Below, in pieces: positions 1-10,393 of a stretch of DNA of 64,000 nucleotides; the stretch's first letter is position 1; each line of letters starts with the position of its first letter. Location: assembly GCF_012935695.1 (NCBI RefSeq), contig NZ_CP052859.1, forward strand, positions 3,885,001 through 3,949,000, written 5' to 3'. The translations under genes were made by a program, and so were the position numbers. The notes beneath the pieces are model-generated. The model was not told the origin of the DNA. It worked only from the letters and a program-made list of their open reading frames with translations, and did no database searches. Origin of the DNA: Pseudomonas sp. ADAK18 (GTDB lineage: Bacteria > Pseudomonadota > Gammaproteobacteria > Pseudomonadales > Pseudomonadaceae).

Positions 1-18
1 GGAAACCGACGGTACAAC

Positions 19-3000
19 ATGAAAAGAATGCTGATTAACGCAACTCAACCCGAAGAGTTGCGTGTTGCACTAGTAGATGGCCAACGCCTCTACGACCTGG
101 ACATCGAGTCCGGTGCACGCGAGCAGAAGAAGGCCAACATCTATAAAGGCCGGATTACTCGTATCGAGCCAAGCCTTGAGGCTGCCTTTGTCGATTTCGG
201 CTCCGAGCGCCACGGCTTCCTGCCCCTCAAAGAAATCTCCCGCGAATACTTCAAGAAAGCCCCCGAAGGCCGCGTGAACATCAAGGACGTCCTGAGTGAA
301 GGCCAGGAAGTCATCGTTCAGGTAGAAAAAGAAGAACGTGGCAACAAGGGCGCCGCCCTGACCACCTTCATCAGCCTGGCTGGCCGCTACTTGGTCCTGA
401 TGCCGAACAACCCACGTGCCGGTGGCATTTCCCGCCGCATCGAAGGTGAAGAACGCAACGAACTGCGTGAAGCACTGAACGGCTTGATCGCTCCGGCCGA
501 CATGGGCCTGATCGTGCGCACTGCCGGCCTGGGCCGCAGCAGCGAAGAGATGCAGTGGGACCTCGATTACCTGCTGCAACTGTGGACCGCTATTAAAGAA
601 GCGTCCCTGGATCGTTCCGCGCCATTCCTGATCTATCAGGAAAGCAACGTGATCATCCGCGCCATCCGCGACTACCTGCGCCAGGACATCGGCGAAGTGC
701 TGATCGACAGCGTTGAAGCCCAGGACGAAGCCCTGACCTTCATCCGCCAGGTAATGCCGCAGTACGCCAGCAAGATCAAGCTGTACGAAGACAGCGTTCC
801 GCTGTTCAACCGTTTCCAGATCGAAAGCCAGATCGAGACCGCCTTCCAGCGCGTCGTCGAATTGCCTTCCGGTGGTTCCATCGTTATCGATCCGACCGAA
901 GCACTGGTGTCCATCGACATCAACTCGGCGCGCGCCACTAAAGGCAGCGACATCGAAGAAACCGCCCTGCAGACCAACCTGGAAGCGGCTGAAGAAATCG
1001 CCCGCCAACTGCGCCTGCGTGATATCGGTGGCCTGATCGTCATCGACTTCATCGACATGACCCCGGCCAAGAACCAGCGCGCCGTGGAAGAAAAAGTCCG
1101 TGAATGCCTGGAAGCCGACCGTGCCCGCGTACAAGTCGGCCGTATTTCGCGCTTCGGCCTGCTGGAGATGTCCCGCCAGCGCCTGCGTCCATCCCTGGGC
1201 GAAAGCAGCGGTATCGTCTGCCCACGTTGCAACGGCACTGGCATCATCCGTGACGTTGAATCGCTGTCCCTGGCGATCCTGCGCCTGATCGAAGAAGAAG
1301 CCCTGAAAGACCGCACTGCCGAAGTTCGCGCACAAGTGCCGATCCCGGTGGCCGCGTTCCTGCTCAACGAAAAGCGCAACTCGATCACCAAGATCGAACT
1401 GCGCACGCGTGCCCGCATCGTCATCCTGCCGAACGATCACCTCGAGACGCCGCACTTCGAAGTGCAGCGCCTGCGTGATGACAGCCCGGAAGCCCACACC
1501 AATCAGTCCAGCTACGAAATCGCTGCTGCCGCTGCCGACGTGGAAGAAGTCCAGCCAGCCGCTGCGACCCGCACCCTGGTTCGCCAGGAAGCCGCCGTCA
1601 AGACCGCACCAGCCCGTGCCAACGCACCGGTTCCGGTTGAAGCCGCAGCTCCAGTTGCTGCGCCAGCCGCCCTGCCTGAGCCAAGCCTGTTCAAGGGTCT
1701 GGTGAAGTCACTGGTCAGCCTGTTCGCGACCAAGGAAGAGCCGGTTGCTCCAGCTGTGGCCGAGAAGCCAGCCACCGAGCGTCCTGCCCGTAACGAAGAG
1801 CGTCGCAACGGTCGCCAGCAGAGCCGTAACCGCAACGGTCGCCGTGACGAAGAGCGCAAGCCTCGCGAAGAACGTGCACCGCGTGAAGAACGCGCACCAC
1901 GTGAAGAGCGTCAGCCACGCGAAGCCCGTGAAGAAACCCCGGCCGTAGCCCGTGAAGAACGTGCACCACGTGCCCCTCGCGAAGAGCGTGCACCGCGCGC
2001 GCCTCGTGAAGACCGCAAGCCACGTGGCGAGCGTGAAGAACGCGTGCGTGAACTGCGCGAACCTCTGGATGCAGCTCCAGCCGTTGCCGCTACCGCTGCC
2101 GCCACTGCCGAAGAACGCCCAGCTCGTCAGCCTCGTGAAGAACGTGCTCCACGCGCACCGCGTGAAGAGCGTCAACCTCGCGCCGAACAAGCCGCAGCCG
2201 CCAGCGAAGAAGAAGAACTGCTGTCCAACGACGAGCAGCAACAGGAAGACGGTCAGGAGCACGCCGAAGGCGATCGCCCACGCCGCCGCTCCCGTGGCCA
2301 ACGTCGTCGCAGCAACCGTCGTGAGCGTCAACGTGATGCCAACGGCAACGTGATCGAAGGCTCGGAAGAGACCGGCGAAGCTACTGACGACAACACCAAC
2401 GAACCGACTGGCGCCGAGCTGGCTGCCGGCCTGGCCGTTACCGCTGCCGTTGCCAGCTCGGTCATCAGCGCACCTGCTGAAGCCCAGGCCAATGAGCAAG
2501 CCGAACGCGCTACCGCCGCGGTCCAGGAACAAACTGTTGTAGAGACGCCTGTCGTTGAAGCGCCAGTGGTTGAAGCAACGACTCCAATCGAAGCTCCAGC
2601 GGTTCCGGAAGTGGAAGTTGCACCGGCTCGTGAAGTTCGCGAAGCCCTGCCGGAAGTTGAAGTGGTAGCCGAACCTCTGGTGGTTGCTGAGCAACAGCCA
2701 GTGGTTGAAGCTGCCGTAGAAGCGCCGGTGGCCGAGCCGACTCCTGAAGTGCGTGAAGTTCGTGAAGAACAGACCGCATTCCAGTGGACTGCCGAACCAG
2801 CCGCTGTTGTCGAAGCACCAACACCTGCTCCGGTCGTAGAAGAAGCTCCAGCGCCAGTCGCTGAAGTGGTTGCTGCCGAGCCAGTCGCCGTTGTTGCCGA
2901 ACCAGCGCCAGTCGTAGAAGCGCCAGTCGTTGCCGAAGCCACTCCAGTGGTAGAAGCCGCCCCTGTCAGCGCCCTGACCGAAAACGGTCGTGCGCCGAAC

Positions 3001-3261
3001 GACCCGCGTGAAGTACGCCGTCGCAAGCGTGAAGCCGAACGTCTGCAGAAGGAAGCCGAACTGGCTGCCGCGGCTGCTCCGGTCGTAGCCGAAGTTGCAC
3101 CGGTTGTCGCTGAAGTCGTCGAGGCATCCGCCCCGGCAGTTGAAGCCGTGGTTGAGCACACCGCCCCTGCCATCGACGAGAACCTGCGTTCCGTTGAGGA
3201 AGTGGTGGAGCACAACCCTAAAGCCCTGGAAGAAGAGCACGAGCCTAAACCCCTCGCCTGA
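19..3261 (+). CDS. rne: Ribonuclease E
   Basis: Essential endoribonuclease that starts mRNA decay and matures rRNA and tRNA; its C-terminal half scaffolds the degradosome at the inner membrane. The 1080-residue protein begins [21 protein letters not shown], typical for the family. The S1 RNA-binding domain covers about residues 35-120. The catalytic aspartates are visible as D300 (in IDINSAR) and D343 (in VIDFIDM), and the Zn-link cysteines are C401 and C404 (CPRCNGTG). From about residue 500 the protein is low complexity: arginine-rich [12 protein letters not shown] repeats (about 610-770), then long Val/Glu/Ala/Pro stretches, then a basic patch near 995-1015. This matches the disordered scaffold half of RNase E. 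Only 18 bases of leader are in the window, so the autoregulatory 5' UTR is not visible. Confidence 0.97.
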   Translation: MKRMLINATQPEELRVALVDGQRLYDLDIESGAREQKKANIYKGRITRIEPSLEAAFVDFGSERHGFLPLKEISREYFKKAPEGRVNIKDVLSEGQEVIVQVEKEERGNKGAALTTFISLAGRYLVLMPNNPRAGGISRRIEGEERNELREALNGLIAPADMGLIVRTAGLGRSSEEMQWDLDYLLQLWTAIKEASLDRSAPFLIYQESNVIIRAIRDYLRQDIGEVLIDSVEAQDEALTFIRQVMPQYASKIKLYEDSVPLFNRFQIESQIETAFQRVVELPSGGSIVIDPTEALVSIDINSARATKGSDIEETALQTNLEAAEEIARQLRLRDIGGLIVIDFIDMTPAKNQRAVEEKVRECLEADRARVQVGRISRFGLLEMSRQRLRPSLGESSGIVCPRCNGTGIIRDVESLSLAILRLIEEEALKDRTAEVRAQVPIPVAAFLLNEKRNSITKIELRTRARIVILPNDHLETPHFEVQRLRDDSPEAHTNQSSYEIAAAAADVEEVQPAAATRTLVRQEAAVKTAPARANAPVPVEAAAPVAAPAALPEPSLFKGLVKSLVSLFATKEEPVAPAVAEKPATERPARNEERRNGRQQSRNRNGRRDEERKPREERAPREERAPREERQPREAREETPAVAREERAPRAPREERAPRAPREDRKPRGEREERVRELREPLDAAPAVAATAAATAEERPARQPREERAPRAPREERQPRAEQAAAASEEEELLSNDEQQQEDGQEHAEGDRPRRRSRGQRRRSNRRERQRDANGNVIEGSEETGEATDDNTNEPTGAELAAGLAVTAAVASSVISAPAEAQANEQAERATAAVQEQTVVETPVVEAPVVEATTPIEAPAVPEVEVAPAREVREALPEVEVVAEPLVVAEQQPVVEAAVEAPVAEPTPEVREVREEQTAFQWTAEPAAVVEAPTPAPVVEEAPAPVAEVVAAEPVAVVAEPAPVVEAPVVAEATPVVEAAPVSALTENGRAPNDPREVRRRKREAERLQKEAELAAAAAPVVAEVAPVVAEVVEASAPAVEAVVEHTAPAIDENLRSVEEVVEHNPKALEEEHEPKPLA

Positions 3262-3275
3262 TTCCATCGGCCACT

Positions 3276-3312
3276 AAAAAGCCCCGCCTGAGTAATCAGG
3301 CGGGGCTTTTTT
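3276..3312. terminator. Bidirectional rho-independent terminator between rne and the Mo-hydroxylase cassette
   Basis: An 11-bp perfect stem (GCCCCGCCTGA / TCAGGCGGGGC) with a 4-base loop has A5 on one side and T6 on the other, so it can stop both rne (+) and the converging minus-strand cassette. Confidence 0.9.
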
Positions 3313-3328
3313 ATGTCTGCTGCATCCA

Positions 3329-3913
3329 TTACCGATAATGCAATGCCTCTGGCACATCCACATCCCACAGCACGCCTGGGTCAACAACCGGCACTTCCAG
3401 CACCAAGGCCTGGGCAAACAAAGGTTTTGCTCCTCTATCCCCGGTCAGCGCCATCAGGGCAGGTCCGAACGAACGGCCAAACCCTACAGGGTGACCATAC
3501 TGACCCTCATGCACTGGAACGCTGATACCGTCCTGCTCAACTCCAGCCACCACGTGCTCGATACTCGAAGGCAGGACAAACGGCATGTCGCCCAGTACCA
3601 CCAACCATCCGTCGCAAGCACCACTGGCCGCTACCGCCGCCGCGATGCTGTCGCCCATGCCAGTCGAGGGTACAAGCAACACTTCACAACCATGGGCCTG
3701 CGCCAGGCGAATGACTTCGGATCGATCAGGCGAGGTGACCACCCAGCGCTTGGCAACACTGGCCGGCAGATTGGCCAACACCTGCTCAATCACCGGCCGC
3801 GTAGCGCCATCACGGCCCACACAAGGTGCCAGCAGCTTGTCCTGATCCACCTGCGCACGAAAACGACTGCCCTGCCCCGCCGCCAGGACAATCGCGGTAA
3901 TTGGCCCCCTCAA
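3329..3913 (-). CDS. MobA/MocA-type nucleotidyltransferase (molybdenum cofactor)
   Basis: A 194-residue nucleotidyltransferase-fold protein. The signature VLAAGQGSRF is at residues 8-17, followed by a conserved Lys (DKLLAP), and a metal-binding GDMPFV motif lies near residue 110. In this family, enzymes beside XdhC and molybdenum hydroxylase genes usually attach CMP to molybdopterin (MocA-like) to make the MCD form of the cofactor; that specificity is inferred from the neighbours. It is the last gene of a four-gene minus-strand operon. The start is a TTG whose last two bases overlap the TGA of the xdhC-like gene, so translation is probably coupled. No ATG gives a better N-terminus. Confidence 0.85.
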   Translation of the reverse strand: MRGPITAIVLAAGQGSRFRAQVDQDKLLAPCVGRDGATRPVIEQVLANLPASVAKRWVVTSPDRSEVIRLAQAHGCEVLLVPSTGMGDSIAAAVAASGACDGWLVVLGDMPFVLPSSIEHVVAGVEQDGISVPVHEGQYGHPVGFGRSFGPALMALTGDRGAKPLFAQALVLEVPVVDPGVLWDVDVPEALHYR

Positions 3914-4896
3914 CTGACCGTCACCTGCAACGGCTTCTTCTGCAACAGATCCACGCCATTCTTGATGGCCACAATTTCCGCCATCAACGACAGCGCAATC
4001 TCCGCTGGCGTATGGCTGCCGATGTGCAAACCGATAGGCCCATGCAGGCGCTCAATCGCTTGTGATGCCAGGCCCAACGCCGCGAGGTTTTCCCGACGCT
4101 TTTGGCTGTTAACCCGCGAACCCAGGGCGCCAATGTAAAACGCCCTGGAGTTCAACGCGGTGAGCAGCGCCATATCGTCCAGGCGCGGATCATGGGTCAG
4201 CGCGACAATCGCCGTGCGCTCGTCCGTCTGGATGTTCAGCACCGCCTCATCGGGCATGCCCGGCACGAAGCGTCCGTGCTGCTCCTCCCAACCGTAGACA
4301 AACTCCTTGCGCGGGTCGCAGATCAGCACTTCGAAATCCAGCAGCCGGGCCATTTCCGCCACGTAGCGCGACAACTGGCCGGCGCCGATCAACAACAAAC
4401 GCCAGCGCGGCCCATAAATGGCGCGCAGACGCTCGCCGTCGAACGTCAGCGTGTCGGTCTTGCTCGCGCCGTTCAAGGTCACGTCGCCGGTGGTCAGGTC
4501 CAACTCCCGCGCGACAATCTCATGGGCCTCACAACGCGCCAGCAGTTCAGCCACCCAAGCTGGATCGCCGACGCGCTCTTCGGTCAAGCGCAAAGTCCCG
4601 CCACAGGGCAGACCAAAACGTGCCGCTTCATCGCGGGTGACGCCGTAGGTCACCAACTGCACCGGCGGCCCATCTTCAAGCAAGCGGCCATCCTGCAAGC
4701 GGGCGATCAGGTCATCCTCAATACAACCGCCGGAGACCGAGCCGATGACCACCCCGTCCCCGCGCAAGGCCAGCATGGCCCCCGGCGGCCGGGGCGCGCT
4801 GCCCCAGGTCTGGACCACGCTGTACAGCACCACCCGCTGTCCGGCGCGGCGCCACTCCAGCACGCTGCGCAAGACATTCAGATCGACGCTGTCCAT
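3910..4896 (-). CDS. XdhC/CoxI-family molybdenum cofactor maturation factor
   Basis: XdhC-type proteins bind molybdenum cofactor, help sulfurate it and hand it to a hydroxylase. The N-terminal XdhC domain has WGSAPRPPGAMLAL and SGGCIEDDLI. The C-terminal Rossmann-like domain has LLLIGAGQLSRYVAEMARLL and a THDPRLDD segment. The ATG at 4896 was chosen because its A is shared with the TGA of the upstream large subunit (TGATG), giving 328 residues; an in-frame GTG-like upstream start would run into that gene. It sits between its probable client enzyme and a MocA-like transferase, as in xdh and cox gene clusters. Confidence 0.9.
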   Translation of the reverse strand: MDSVDLNVLRSVLEWRRAGQRVVLYSVVQTWGSAPRPPGAMLALRGDGVVIGSVSGGCIEDDLIARLQDGRLLEDGPPVQLVTYGVTRDEAARFGLPCGGTLRLTEERVGDPAWVAELLARCEAHEIVARELDLTTGDVTLNGASKTDTLTFDGERLRAIYGPRWRLLLIGAGQLSRYVAEMARLLDFEVLICDPRKEFVYGWEEQHGRFVPGMPDEAVLNIQTDERTAIVALTHDPRLDDMALLTALNSRAFYIGALGSRVNSQKRRENLAALGLASQAIERLHGPIGLHIGSHTPAEIALSLMAEIVAIKNGVDLLQKKPLQVTVS

Positions 4897-7214
4897 CAGG
4901 CCTTCGCCTCCTGCCAACCCTGCAACTGATAACGCACCGGCAGGTTGCGGATGCGCTTGCCGGTGGCGGCAAAGATCGCATTACACAAGGCCGGTGCAAT
5001 TGGCGGCACTCCTGGCTCACCGACCCCGCCCAAGGGCACGTCGCCTTTTGGGGTCACCAGATGCACGGCAACTTCCTTGGGCGCCAGAGACATACGCGCC
5101 ACTTCGTACATATGGAAGTTGTCCTGCTGAACCTTACCGTCCTTGAAGCTGATTTCCCCCAGCACCGCATTGCCCAGGCCCATGACGCAGGCGCCTTCGA
5201 ACTGCGAGCGAATACGCTCCGGGTTGATCTGCGGGCCGCAATCCACGGCAATGTCGGCCTTGTGCACAATCAAGGTACCGTCATCTTTGACTTCGACCTC
5301 AATGACAGCTGCCACATAGGTGACGAAGCTGTAATGCACCGCCAGGCCCAAGCCACGTCCTTTGGGCAAAGTGCGGCCCCAGCCGGCGGCCTTGGCGGCG
5401 GTTTCCAGCACACCACGCAAGCGTGCGGTGTCGATGGGATAACGCTCAGGGGATTCGCCGTAGTTCCATTCGTCACTCAGGGTCTTGGGATCGATCTGAC
5501 GGTCCGGGCCCAGGAGTTTGAGTTGGTACTTCAGCGGATCCTGGCCAGCCTTATGGGCCAACTCATCGACAAAACTCTGGATCGCAAAGCCGTGAGGAAT
5601 GTTCGACACCGAGCGATACCAGCCAACCCGCGTATGGGCCGCCGCCTCGGGGTTTTCCAGACGCACATTGGGGATCGCGTAGGCCATGTTGGTAAAGCCC
5701 ATGCCCAACTCGAACGGCGCCTCGTGGTTCATACCCGGGGCAAACAACGCGGTGATACTCGGCGCCACCGTACGGTGCAGCCAGGCTGATGGCATGCCGT
5801 CCTTATTCAGGCCCGCCTTGAGGTACTCGGCGGACACGGTATGGAAATAGGAGTTATGGATATCGTCTTCACGGGTCCATTGCACGCGCACAGCCTTGCC
5901 CGGGAACTCCTTGGCCAGCACGGCAGCCTCGACGATGAAATCCGGTTTCGATTTACGACCAAACCCTCCGCCCAACAGGGTGACGTTGAAGGTGACGTTA
6001 TCGAAAGGCAGGCCCAACCGCTCGGCAATCCGCTCGCGGGTCACTTGGGGTGCCTGGCTGGGGGCCCAGGCTTCGCATTGCCCCTTGTCATAGCGCGCAA
6101 TGGCAACCATTGGTTCCATCGGCGACTGAGACAGATGTGGCAAGTAATAAGCGGCTTCCAGGGTGCTGTCGGCGTCGCCCAGCGCCTGGTCGATGCTGCC
6201 CGTGTTGCGCACCACTTTGCCCGGTTTCAAAGCTGCGGCTTCCAGTTCCTTGCGGTAGTCGATGGAGTTGTAGCCCGCGTTAACACCGTCATCCCAGACG
6301 ATCTTCAAAGCCTCACGCCCCTTGATCGCCGCCCAGGTATTGCTGGCGATCACCGCCACGCCGCCCAAGGGCTGGAACTCCGACGGCAGCGGCCGGCTTT
6401 CGATTTCCAGGACCTTGACCACACCTGGGACTTTCAGCGCCGCGCTGGCATCGAAGGATTTGACCTTGCCGCCATAGACCTGTGGCCGCGCAATAGTGGC
6501 ATAGAGCATGCCGTCAAAATGCACATCGGCACCGTAGACCGCCCGGCCGTTGACGATGTCAGCACCATCAATGGCCTTGGTGCCCTCTTTACCGATGTAA
6601 CGAAACTCCGAGGGTTGCTTGAGACGCAGGCTGTCCCGCGCTGGGACCGCCAGTGCGCCGGCCGCAGCGGCCAGGGCGCCATAACCCAGTTCACGACCGC
6701 TGGGCTGGTGAATCACTTTATGTAACTGCGCATGGCACTCACCCACCGGGACCTTCCACTGTTCGGCAGCGGCCTGTTCCAGCATGGTTCGCACAGCCGC
6801 GCCGCAACGACGCATCGGCTCATACCAGTGACGCATGCTGCGCGAACCATCGGTATCCTGGTTGCCGAAGCGCACTTCATCGCCTGGCGCCTGCTGGACT
6901 TTCACCAGGGCCCAATCAGCCTCCAGCTCATCGGCCACCACCATGGTCAGGCTGGTGCGTACGCCCTGGCCCATTTCCGAACGGTTGCAGATCACTGTCA
7001 CGGTGCCGTCGGTGGCAATGCTGACGTAAACCTTGGGGTCATCGATCACACCATGAGGCATGGCATCACCGCCGTATTTCTTCACCTCTTCGGCAAACGC
7101 ATCCGGCAAGCCCCAACTGGCAGCGACCACCAAGGCACCGGTGACGCCAACGCCTTTGAGGAAGCCGCGGCGGCTGAGGTTGTTCAGGACGAAATCAACA
7201 GGTAACCGGTTCAT
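4896..7214 (-). CDS. Molybdopterin-binding large subunit of a xanthine dehydrogenase-family hydroxylase (isoquinoline 1-oxidoreductase beta-like)
   Basis: 772-residue catalytic subunit of an aerobic Mo hydroxylase. The N-terminus carries a Tat signal ([13 protein letters not shown], residues 12-24), then a hydrophobic stretch ending near AFAEE, so the enzyme is probably exported folded. Mo-cofactor motifs are visible: [13 protein letters not shown] in the middle, and [16 protein letters not shown] near the C-terminus containing the family's catalytic Glu (GEPG). The length and two-subunit arrangement fit the IorAB group (isoquinoline, aldehyde or related substrates), not three-subunit xanthine dehydrogenase. 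The substrate cannot be told from sequence. The start overlaps the TGA of the 2Fe-2S subunit by 4 bases. No FAD subunit and no cytochrome c gene are nearby, so the electron acceptor is unknown. Confidence 0.9.
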   Translation of the reverse strand: MNRLPVDFVLNNLSRRGFLKGVGVTGALVVAASWGLPDAFAEEVKKYGGDAMPHGVIDDPKVYVSIATDGTVTVICNRSEMGQGVRTSLTMVVADELEADWALVKVQQAPGDEVRFGNQDTDGSRSMRHWYEPMRRCGAAVRTMLEQAAAEQWKVPVGECHAQLHKVIHQPSGRELGYGALAAAAGALAVPARDSLRLKQPSEFRYIGKEGTKAIDGADIVNGRAVYGADVHFDGMLYATIARPQVYGGKVKSFDASAALKVPGVVKVLEIESRPLPSEFQPLGGVAVIASNTWAAIKGREALKIVWDDGVNAGYNSIDYRKELEAAALKPGKVVRNTGSIDQALGDADSTLEAAYYLPHLSQSPMEPMVAIARYDKGQCEAWAPSQAPQVTRERIAERLGLPFDNVTFNVTLLGGGFGRKSKPDFIVEAAVLAKEFPGKAVRVQWTREDDIHNSYFHTVSAEYLKAGLNKDGMPSAWLHRTVAPSITALFAPGMNHEAPFELGMGFTNMAYAIPNVRLENPEAAAHTRVGWYRSVSNIPHGFAIQSFVDELAHKAGQDPLKYQLKLLGPDRQIDPKTLSDEWNYGESPERYPIDTARLRGVLETAAKAAGWGRTLPKGRGLGLAVHYSFVTYVAAVIEVEVKDDGTLIVHKADIAVDCGPQINPERIRSQFEGACVMGLGNAVLGEISFKDGKVQQDNFHMYEVARMSLAPKEVAVHLVTPKGDVPLGGVGEPGVPPIAPALCNAIFAATGKRIRNLPVRYQLQGWQEAKA

Positions 7215-7681
7215 GCCTTGGCCTCCTGCAAATGAGTAGCGGCCTGACGGATCGCAGTCTTGATGCGATTGTAGGTGCCGCAGCGGCAGATATTGCCGAC
7301 CATCGCCTCTTCAATTTGTTCGTCGCTGGGGTTGGGATTGGTTTTCAGCAACGCGGTGGCAGACATGATCTGCCCGCCCTGGCAATAACCGCACTGGGCC
7401 ACAGCGGTATCCAGCCAGGCTTGCTGGACCACTTGGCCGACAGGGTCGTTATGCAGGTTATCGATGGTGCTGATGTTCTGGCCCTTGACCGAGCCAATCG
7501 GGGTGATGCAACTACGGGCCGGGGAGCCGTCGATATGAATGGTGCACGCGCCACACAGGCCCATGCCGCAACCGAATTTAGTGCCGTTGTAGCCAGCCAC
7601 GTCGCGGATAGCCCATAACAGCGGCATATCTTCAGTGACGTCCAGTGGATGGTCTTGACCGTTGAGCTTCAGGGTAATCAT
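7211..7681 (-). CDS. 2Fe-2S small subunit of the molybdenum hydroxylase (isoquinoline 1-oxidoreductase alpha-like)
   Basis: A 156-residue protein with two [2Fe-2S] clusters that pass electrons from the Mo centre. The plant-type ferredoxin cluster ligands are in CGMGLCGACTIHIDG (about residues 38-52) with a further Cys in SPARSC. The second all-helical cluster ligands are CGYCQGGQI and CRCGTYNRI. It has no signal peptide of its own, so it would have to be carried out by the Tat-signal large subunit. The ATG at 7681 is preferred over a GTG two codons upstream. It is the first gene of the cassette. Confidence 0.9.
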   Translation of the reverse strand: MITLKLNGQDHPLDVTEDMPLLWAIRDVAGYNGTKFGCGMGLCGACTIHIDGSPARSCITPIGSVKGQNISTIDNLHNDPVGQVVQQAWLDTAVAQCGYCQGGQIMSATALLKTNPNPSDEQIEEAMVGNICRCGTYNRIKTAIRQAATHLQEAKA

Positions 7682-7942
7682 GGGCACGCCCGCATATTTA
7701 TTGGGTTATGGGGTCGAGCAATCTGCCGCTTGAGGCAAGCGGAATCGGTTCACGCAGATGGCTCAGGCTAATCGGGCTCTCTTGTGAAGACGGATCTTCA
7801 CTGGACCCTTGATGAACGGCATCGATATAAAGCAAAAGAAAGCATCGTTAGTCAGCTAAGTTAACTCACCTGGCATTACGGTGTGAAGAGAACAAAAAAG
7901 CCCTGCAATGCAGGGCTCGATCAGTCAAAAAAGAAGCTTAGC
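7682..7942. other. Intergenic region between murB and the Mo-hydroxylase cassette
   Basis: About 260 bases without a gene. It must hold the promoter of the minus-strand hydroxylase cassette and contains the murB terminator. No convincing operator or sigma-54 element was seen. Confidence 0.6.
7894..7917 (-). terminator. Terminator of the exbB-murB operon
   Basis: A 9-bp stem AGCCCTGCA / TGCAGGGCT is followed on the minus strand by T6, just downstream of murB. Confidence 0.85.
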
Positions 7943-8962
7943 TCAATAGCGATTGGGCTCCATTTCCAAATCAACCTTGAAGCGCTGGGCGATGTCCTGT
8001 TGGATCCGTTGCGCCAGGTTGGAAATCTCTAACCCCGTGGCGCCGCCGTAGTTGACCAATACCAGAGCCTGCAAGCGATGCACGCCGGCATCACCCTCGC
8101 GAAAGCCTTTCCAGCCAGCCTTGTCGATCAACCAGCCGGCGGCCAATTTCATCTGCCCGTCCGCCTGAGGGTAAGCCACCAGATCCGGGTACAAGCCCTG
8201 CAACTCGGCAGCCAGCACCTGGGAAACCAGTGGGTTCTTGAAGAAACTGCCCGCATTGCCCAGTACCGCAGGGTCTGGCAGTTTCTCGCTACGAATGCTG
8301 CATATCGCCCGACTGACATCGCTTGGCGTCGCCAGAGTAACCCCTTGCTCGGTCAGTCGCTGCTGAACCGGACCGTACTCCAGCTTCAAGTGCACAGCGC
8401 GACTCAGGGCAAAACGTACCCGCAAGATCAGCCAACGCCCCACTTCGTGCTTGAACAGGCTGTCACGGTAAGCAAAGTTACATTCAGCCAGGCTGAAGTC
8501 CCGCAGTTCGCCGGTCTGGCGATCCAGGGCAGTCAGGCCGCAAAACACGTCCTTGATCTCTACACCGTAAGCGCCGATGTTCTGCATCGGTGCCGCCCCG
8601 ACCGTGCCAGGGATCAGGCTGAGGTTTTCCAGACCGGAAAAACCGTGCTCCAGGGTCCACAGCACAAACGGATGCCAGGTTTCGCCGGCTTCGGCTTCGA
8701 CCACGACCTGCACGCCATCGTCGTGGAGCACCCGAATACCCTGGGTGGCCATGCGCAGCACCACGGCATCGATGTCCTGGGTCAGCAACAGGTTGCTGCC
8801 ACCACCAATCACCAGCAATGGCAGTTGTTGCCCAGCTGCATAGGCCAGGGCCTCACGCACGTCGGCGTCACTGTGGGCCTGTGCAAACAACCGGGCGCGC
8901 ACATCGATGCCAAAGCTGTTGAACGGCTTGAGCGAAACCTGCGCTTGAACGTGCAAGGTCAT
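7943..8962 (-). CDS. murB: UDP-N-acetylenolpyruvoylglucosamine reductase
   Basis: FAD enzyme that reduces UDP-GlcNAc-enolpyruvate to UDP-MurNAc, the second committed step of cytosolic peptidoglycan precursor synthesis. The 339-residue type I protein shows the FAD-binding VIGGGSNLLL (about 51-60), the segment GLENLSLIPGTVGAAP, and GNAGSFFKNPLV with the catalytic Ser. The C-terminus ends in the family-like AQRFKVDLEMEPN. The start ATG overlaps the stop of the upstream phosphatase gene by 4 bases. Last gene of the envelope operon. Confidence 0.96.
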   Translation of the reverse strand: MTLHVQAQVSLKPFNSFGIDVRARLFAQAHSDADVREALAYAAGQQLPLLVIGGGSNLLLTQDIDAVVLRMATQGIRVLHDDGVQVVVEAEAGETWHPFVLWTLEHGFSGLENLSLIPGTVGAAPMQNIGAYGVEIKDVFCGLTALDRQTGELRDFSLAECNFAYRDSLFKHEVGRWLILRVRFALSRAVHLKLEYGPVQQRLTEQGVTLATPSDVSRAICSIRSEKLPDPAVLGNAGSFFKNPLVSQVLAAELQGLYPDLVAYPQADGQMKLAAGWLIDKAGWKGFREGDAGVHRLQALVLVNYGGATGLEISNLAQRIQQDIAQRFKVDLEMEPNRY

Positions 8963-9423
8963 AACCGCCCCTTCAATTCAATCACCAACAAATCACAGGC
9001 GCGCTCGATCAGGTCCAATACCTGTTCGAATCCTTGCTCGCCCTCGTAGTACGGGTCTGGCACTTCATCCACCACCGAGTCGTAGCGGCGCAGGAACAGG
9101 TCCAGCTCCGCCTTGCCTTGGGCCGGTTGCATCGCCTTGAGGTTGCGCAGGTTGCTGTGGTCCATGGCCAGGATCAGGTCATACCGGGAAAAGTCGGCAC
9201 GGGACACCTGCTGGGCACGCTGGGCCGACAAATCGTAACCCCGCTGCAACGCTGCGCGCTGGCTGCGTTTGTCCGGTGCCTTGCCAATGTGCCACTCACC
9301 GGTGCCGGCGGAGGCCACTTCGACCTGAGCTGCCAACCCCGCTTCACGCAGCTTGCGGCGCAGCACGCCTTCGGCGGTGGGCGAGCGACAAATGTTACCC
9401 AGGCAGACGAACAGAACTTCCAT
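8959..9423 (-). CDS. Low-molecular-weight protein-tyrosine phosphatase
   Basis: A 154-residue phosphatase with the active-site loop VCLGNICRSPT near the N-terminus (C-x5-R-S) and the general-acid loop VPDPYY near residue 120. The family removes phosphate from tyrosines, often on exopolysaccharide-control kinases, but no kinase partner is nearby. The ATG at 9423 shares its A with the kdsB TGA, which decides the start over an in-frame TTG one codon upstream. It lies between kdsB and murB, as in P. aeruginosa. Confidence 0.93.
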   Translation of the reverse strand: MEVLFVCLGNICRSPTAEGVLRRKLREAGLAAQVEVASAGTGEWHIGKAPDKRSQRAALQRGYDLSAQRAQQVSRADFSRYDLILAMDHSNLRNLKAMQPAQGKAELDLFLRRYDSVVDEVPDPYYEGEQGFEQVLDLIERACDLLVIELKGRL

Positions 9424-10187
9424 CAAGCCCCCAGCAGACGGCGCACGCGCTCGAGGTCTTCAAGCGTGTCGACACCGGCCGGTGGCGCTTCCAGGGCGTC
9501 GCCCACATGGATCCGCACGCCGTGCCACAAGGCACGCAGTTGCTCCAGGGATTCGGTGTTTTCCAGCCAGCACGGCCCCCAACTGACAAAGTCATGGAGG
9601 AAACCGGCGCGGTAGGCATAGATGCCAATGTGGCGGCGGTAAGGCACGCCAGCCGGCAACACATCAGGATTCCTGGCGAAGTCATCCCGCGCCCACGGCA
9701 AGGTGGAGCGGCTGAAGGTCAGTGCCAGACCATTGATGTCGCTGACCACTTTCACCACGTTCGGATTGAACAGGGTTTCAATGTCTTCGATCGGCTCGGC
9801 CAGGGTCGCCATGCGTGCTTCGCCATGGGCCGCGAGATTGGCGGCCACCTGGTCGATGACGCCGGGCGGGATCAGCGGTTCGTCGCCTTGCACATTGACC
9901 ACAATGGCGTCAGGCGCCAATCCAAGCTGCGTGGCCACTTCGGCCAGACGGTCGGTGCCGGAATTGTGATCTTCACGCGTCAACACCGCTTCGGCGCCAA
10001 AGCCCTTGCAGGCTTCGATGATGCGCAGGTCATCGGTGGCCACGACCACACGCTCGGCGCTGCTCTTGCAGGCCTGTTCCCAGACCAACTGGATCATCGG
10101 CTTGCTGCCGATCATCTGCAGGGGTTTGCCCGGCAGACGGGTGGAGGCATAGCGCGACGGAATGACAACGGTGAAGGCGGTGGTCAT
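9423..10187 (-). CDS. kdsB: 3-deoxy-manno-octulosonate cytidylyltransferase (CMP-Kdo synthetase)
   Basis: Activates Kdo with CTP for attachment to lipid A, an essential step of LPS inner-core synthesis in the cytoplasm. The 254-residue protein begins with the nucleotide-binding [17 protein letters not shown] and has [13 protein letters not shown] near residue 95. The start ATG overlaps the stop of the upstream Trm112-family gene by 4 bases, and its stop overlaps the phosphatase start. Confidence 0.96.
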   Translation of the reverse strand: MTTAFTVVIPSRYASTRLPGKPLQMIGSKPMIQLVWEQACKSSAERVVVATDDLRIIEACKGFGAEAVLTREDHNSGTDRLAEVATQLGLAPDAIVVNVQGDEPLIPPGVIDQVAANLAAHGEARMATLAEPIEDIETLFNPNVVKVVSDINGLALTFSRSTLPWARDDFARNPDVLPAGVPYRRHIGIYAYRAGFLHDFVSWGPCWLENTESLEQLRALWHGVRIHVGDALEAPPAGVDTLEDLERVRRLLGA

Positions 10188-10369
10188 TTATCCAGGCGCT
10201 CGTCGGTGGTCAAGGTACGGGCTTCGCTTTCAAGCATCACCGGAATGCCATCGCGGATCGGGTAAGCCAGGCCAGCGCCCTTGCTGATCAGCTCGGTTTT
10301 GTCAGCGCTGAGCTTGAGTGGACCTTTGCAAATCGGGCAAGCGAGGATGTCGAGCAGTTTGGTGTCCAT
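10184..10369 (-). CDS. Trm112-family small protein (YcaR-like)
   Basis: A 61-residue protein beginning [18 protein letters not shown], typical of the Trm112/YcaR family, which in eukaryotes activates methyltransferases. Its bacterial role is not established. In E. coli and Pseudomonas it lies between lpxK and kdsB, as here. Only one CxxC pair is visible, so metal binding is uncertain. Confidence 0.92.
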   Translation of the reverse strand: MDTKLLDILACPICKGPLKLSADKTELISKGAGLAYPIRDGIPVMLESEARTLTTDERLDK

Positions 10370-10393
10370 GAGTGTTTCCTGGAGAGCAACGTT

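Noticed and set aside
70..3368. Long open frames antisense to rne (475, 519 and 346 codons)
   Set aside because: They are by-products of high GC and biased codon use in rne; the translations are low-complexity and have no RBS, and rne itself has clear catalytic motifs.
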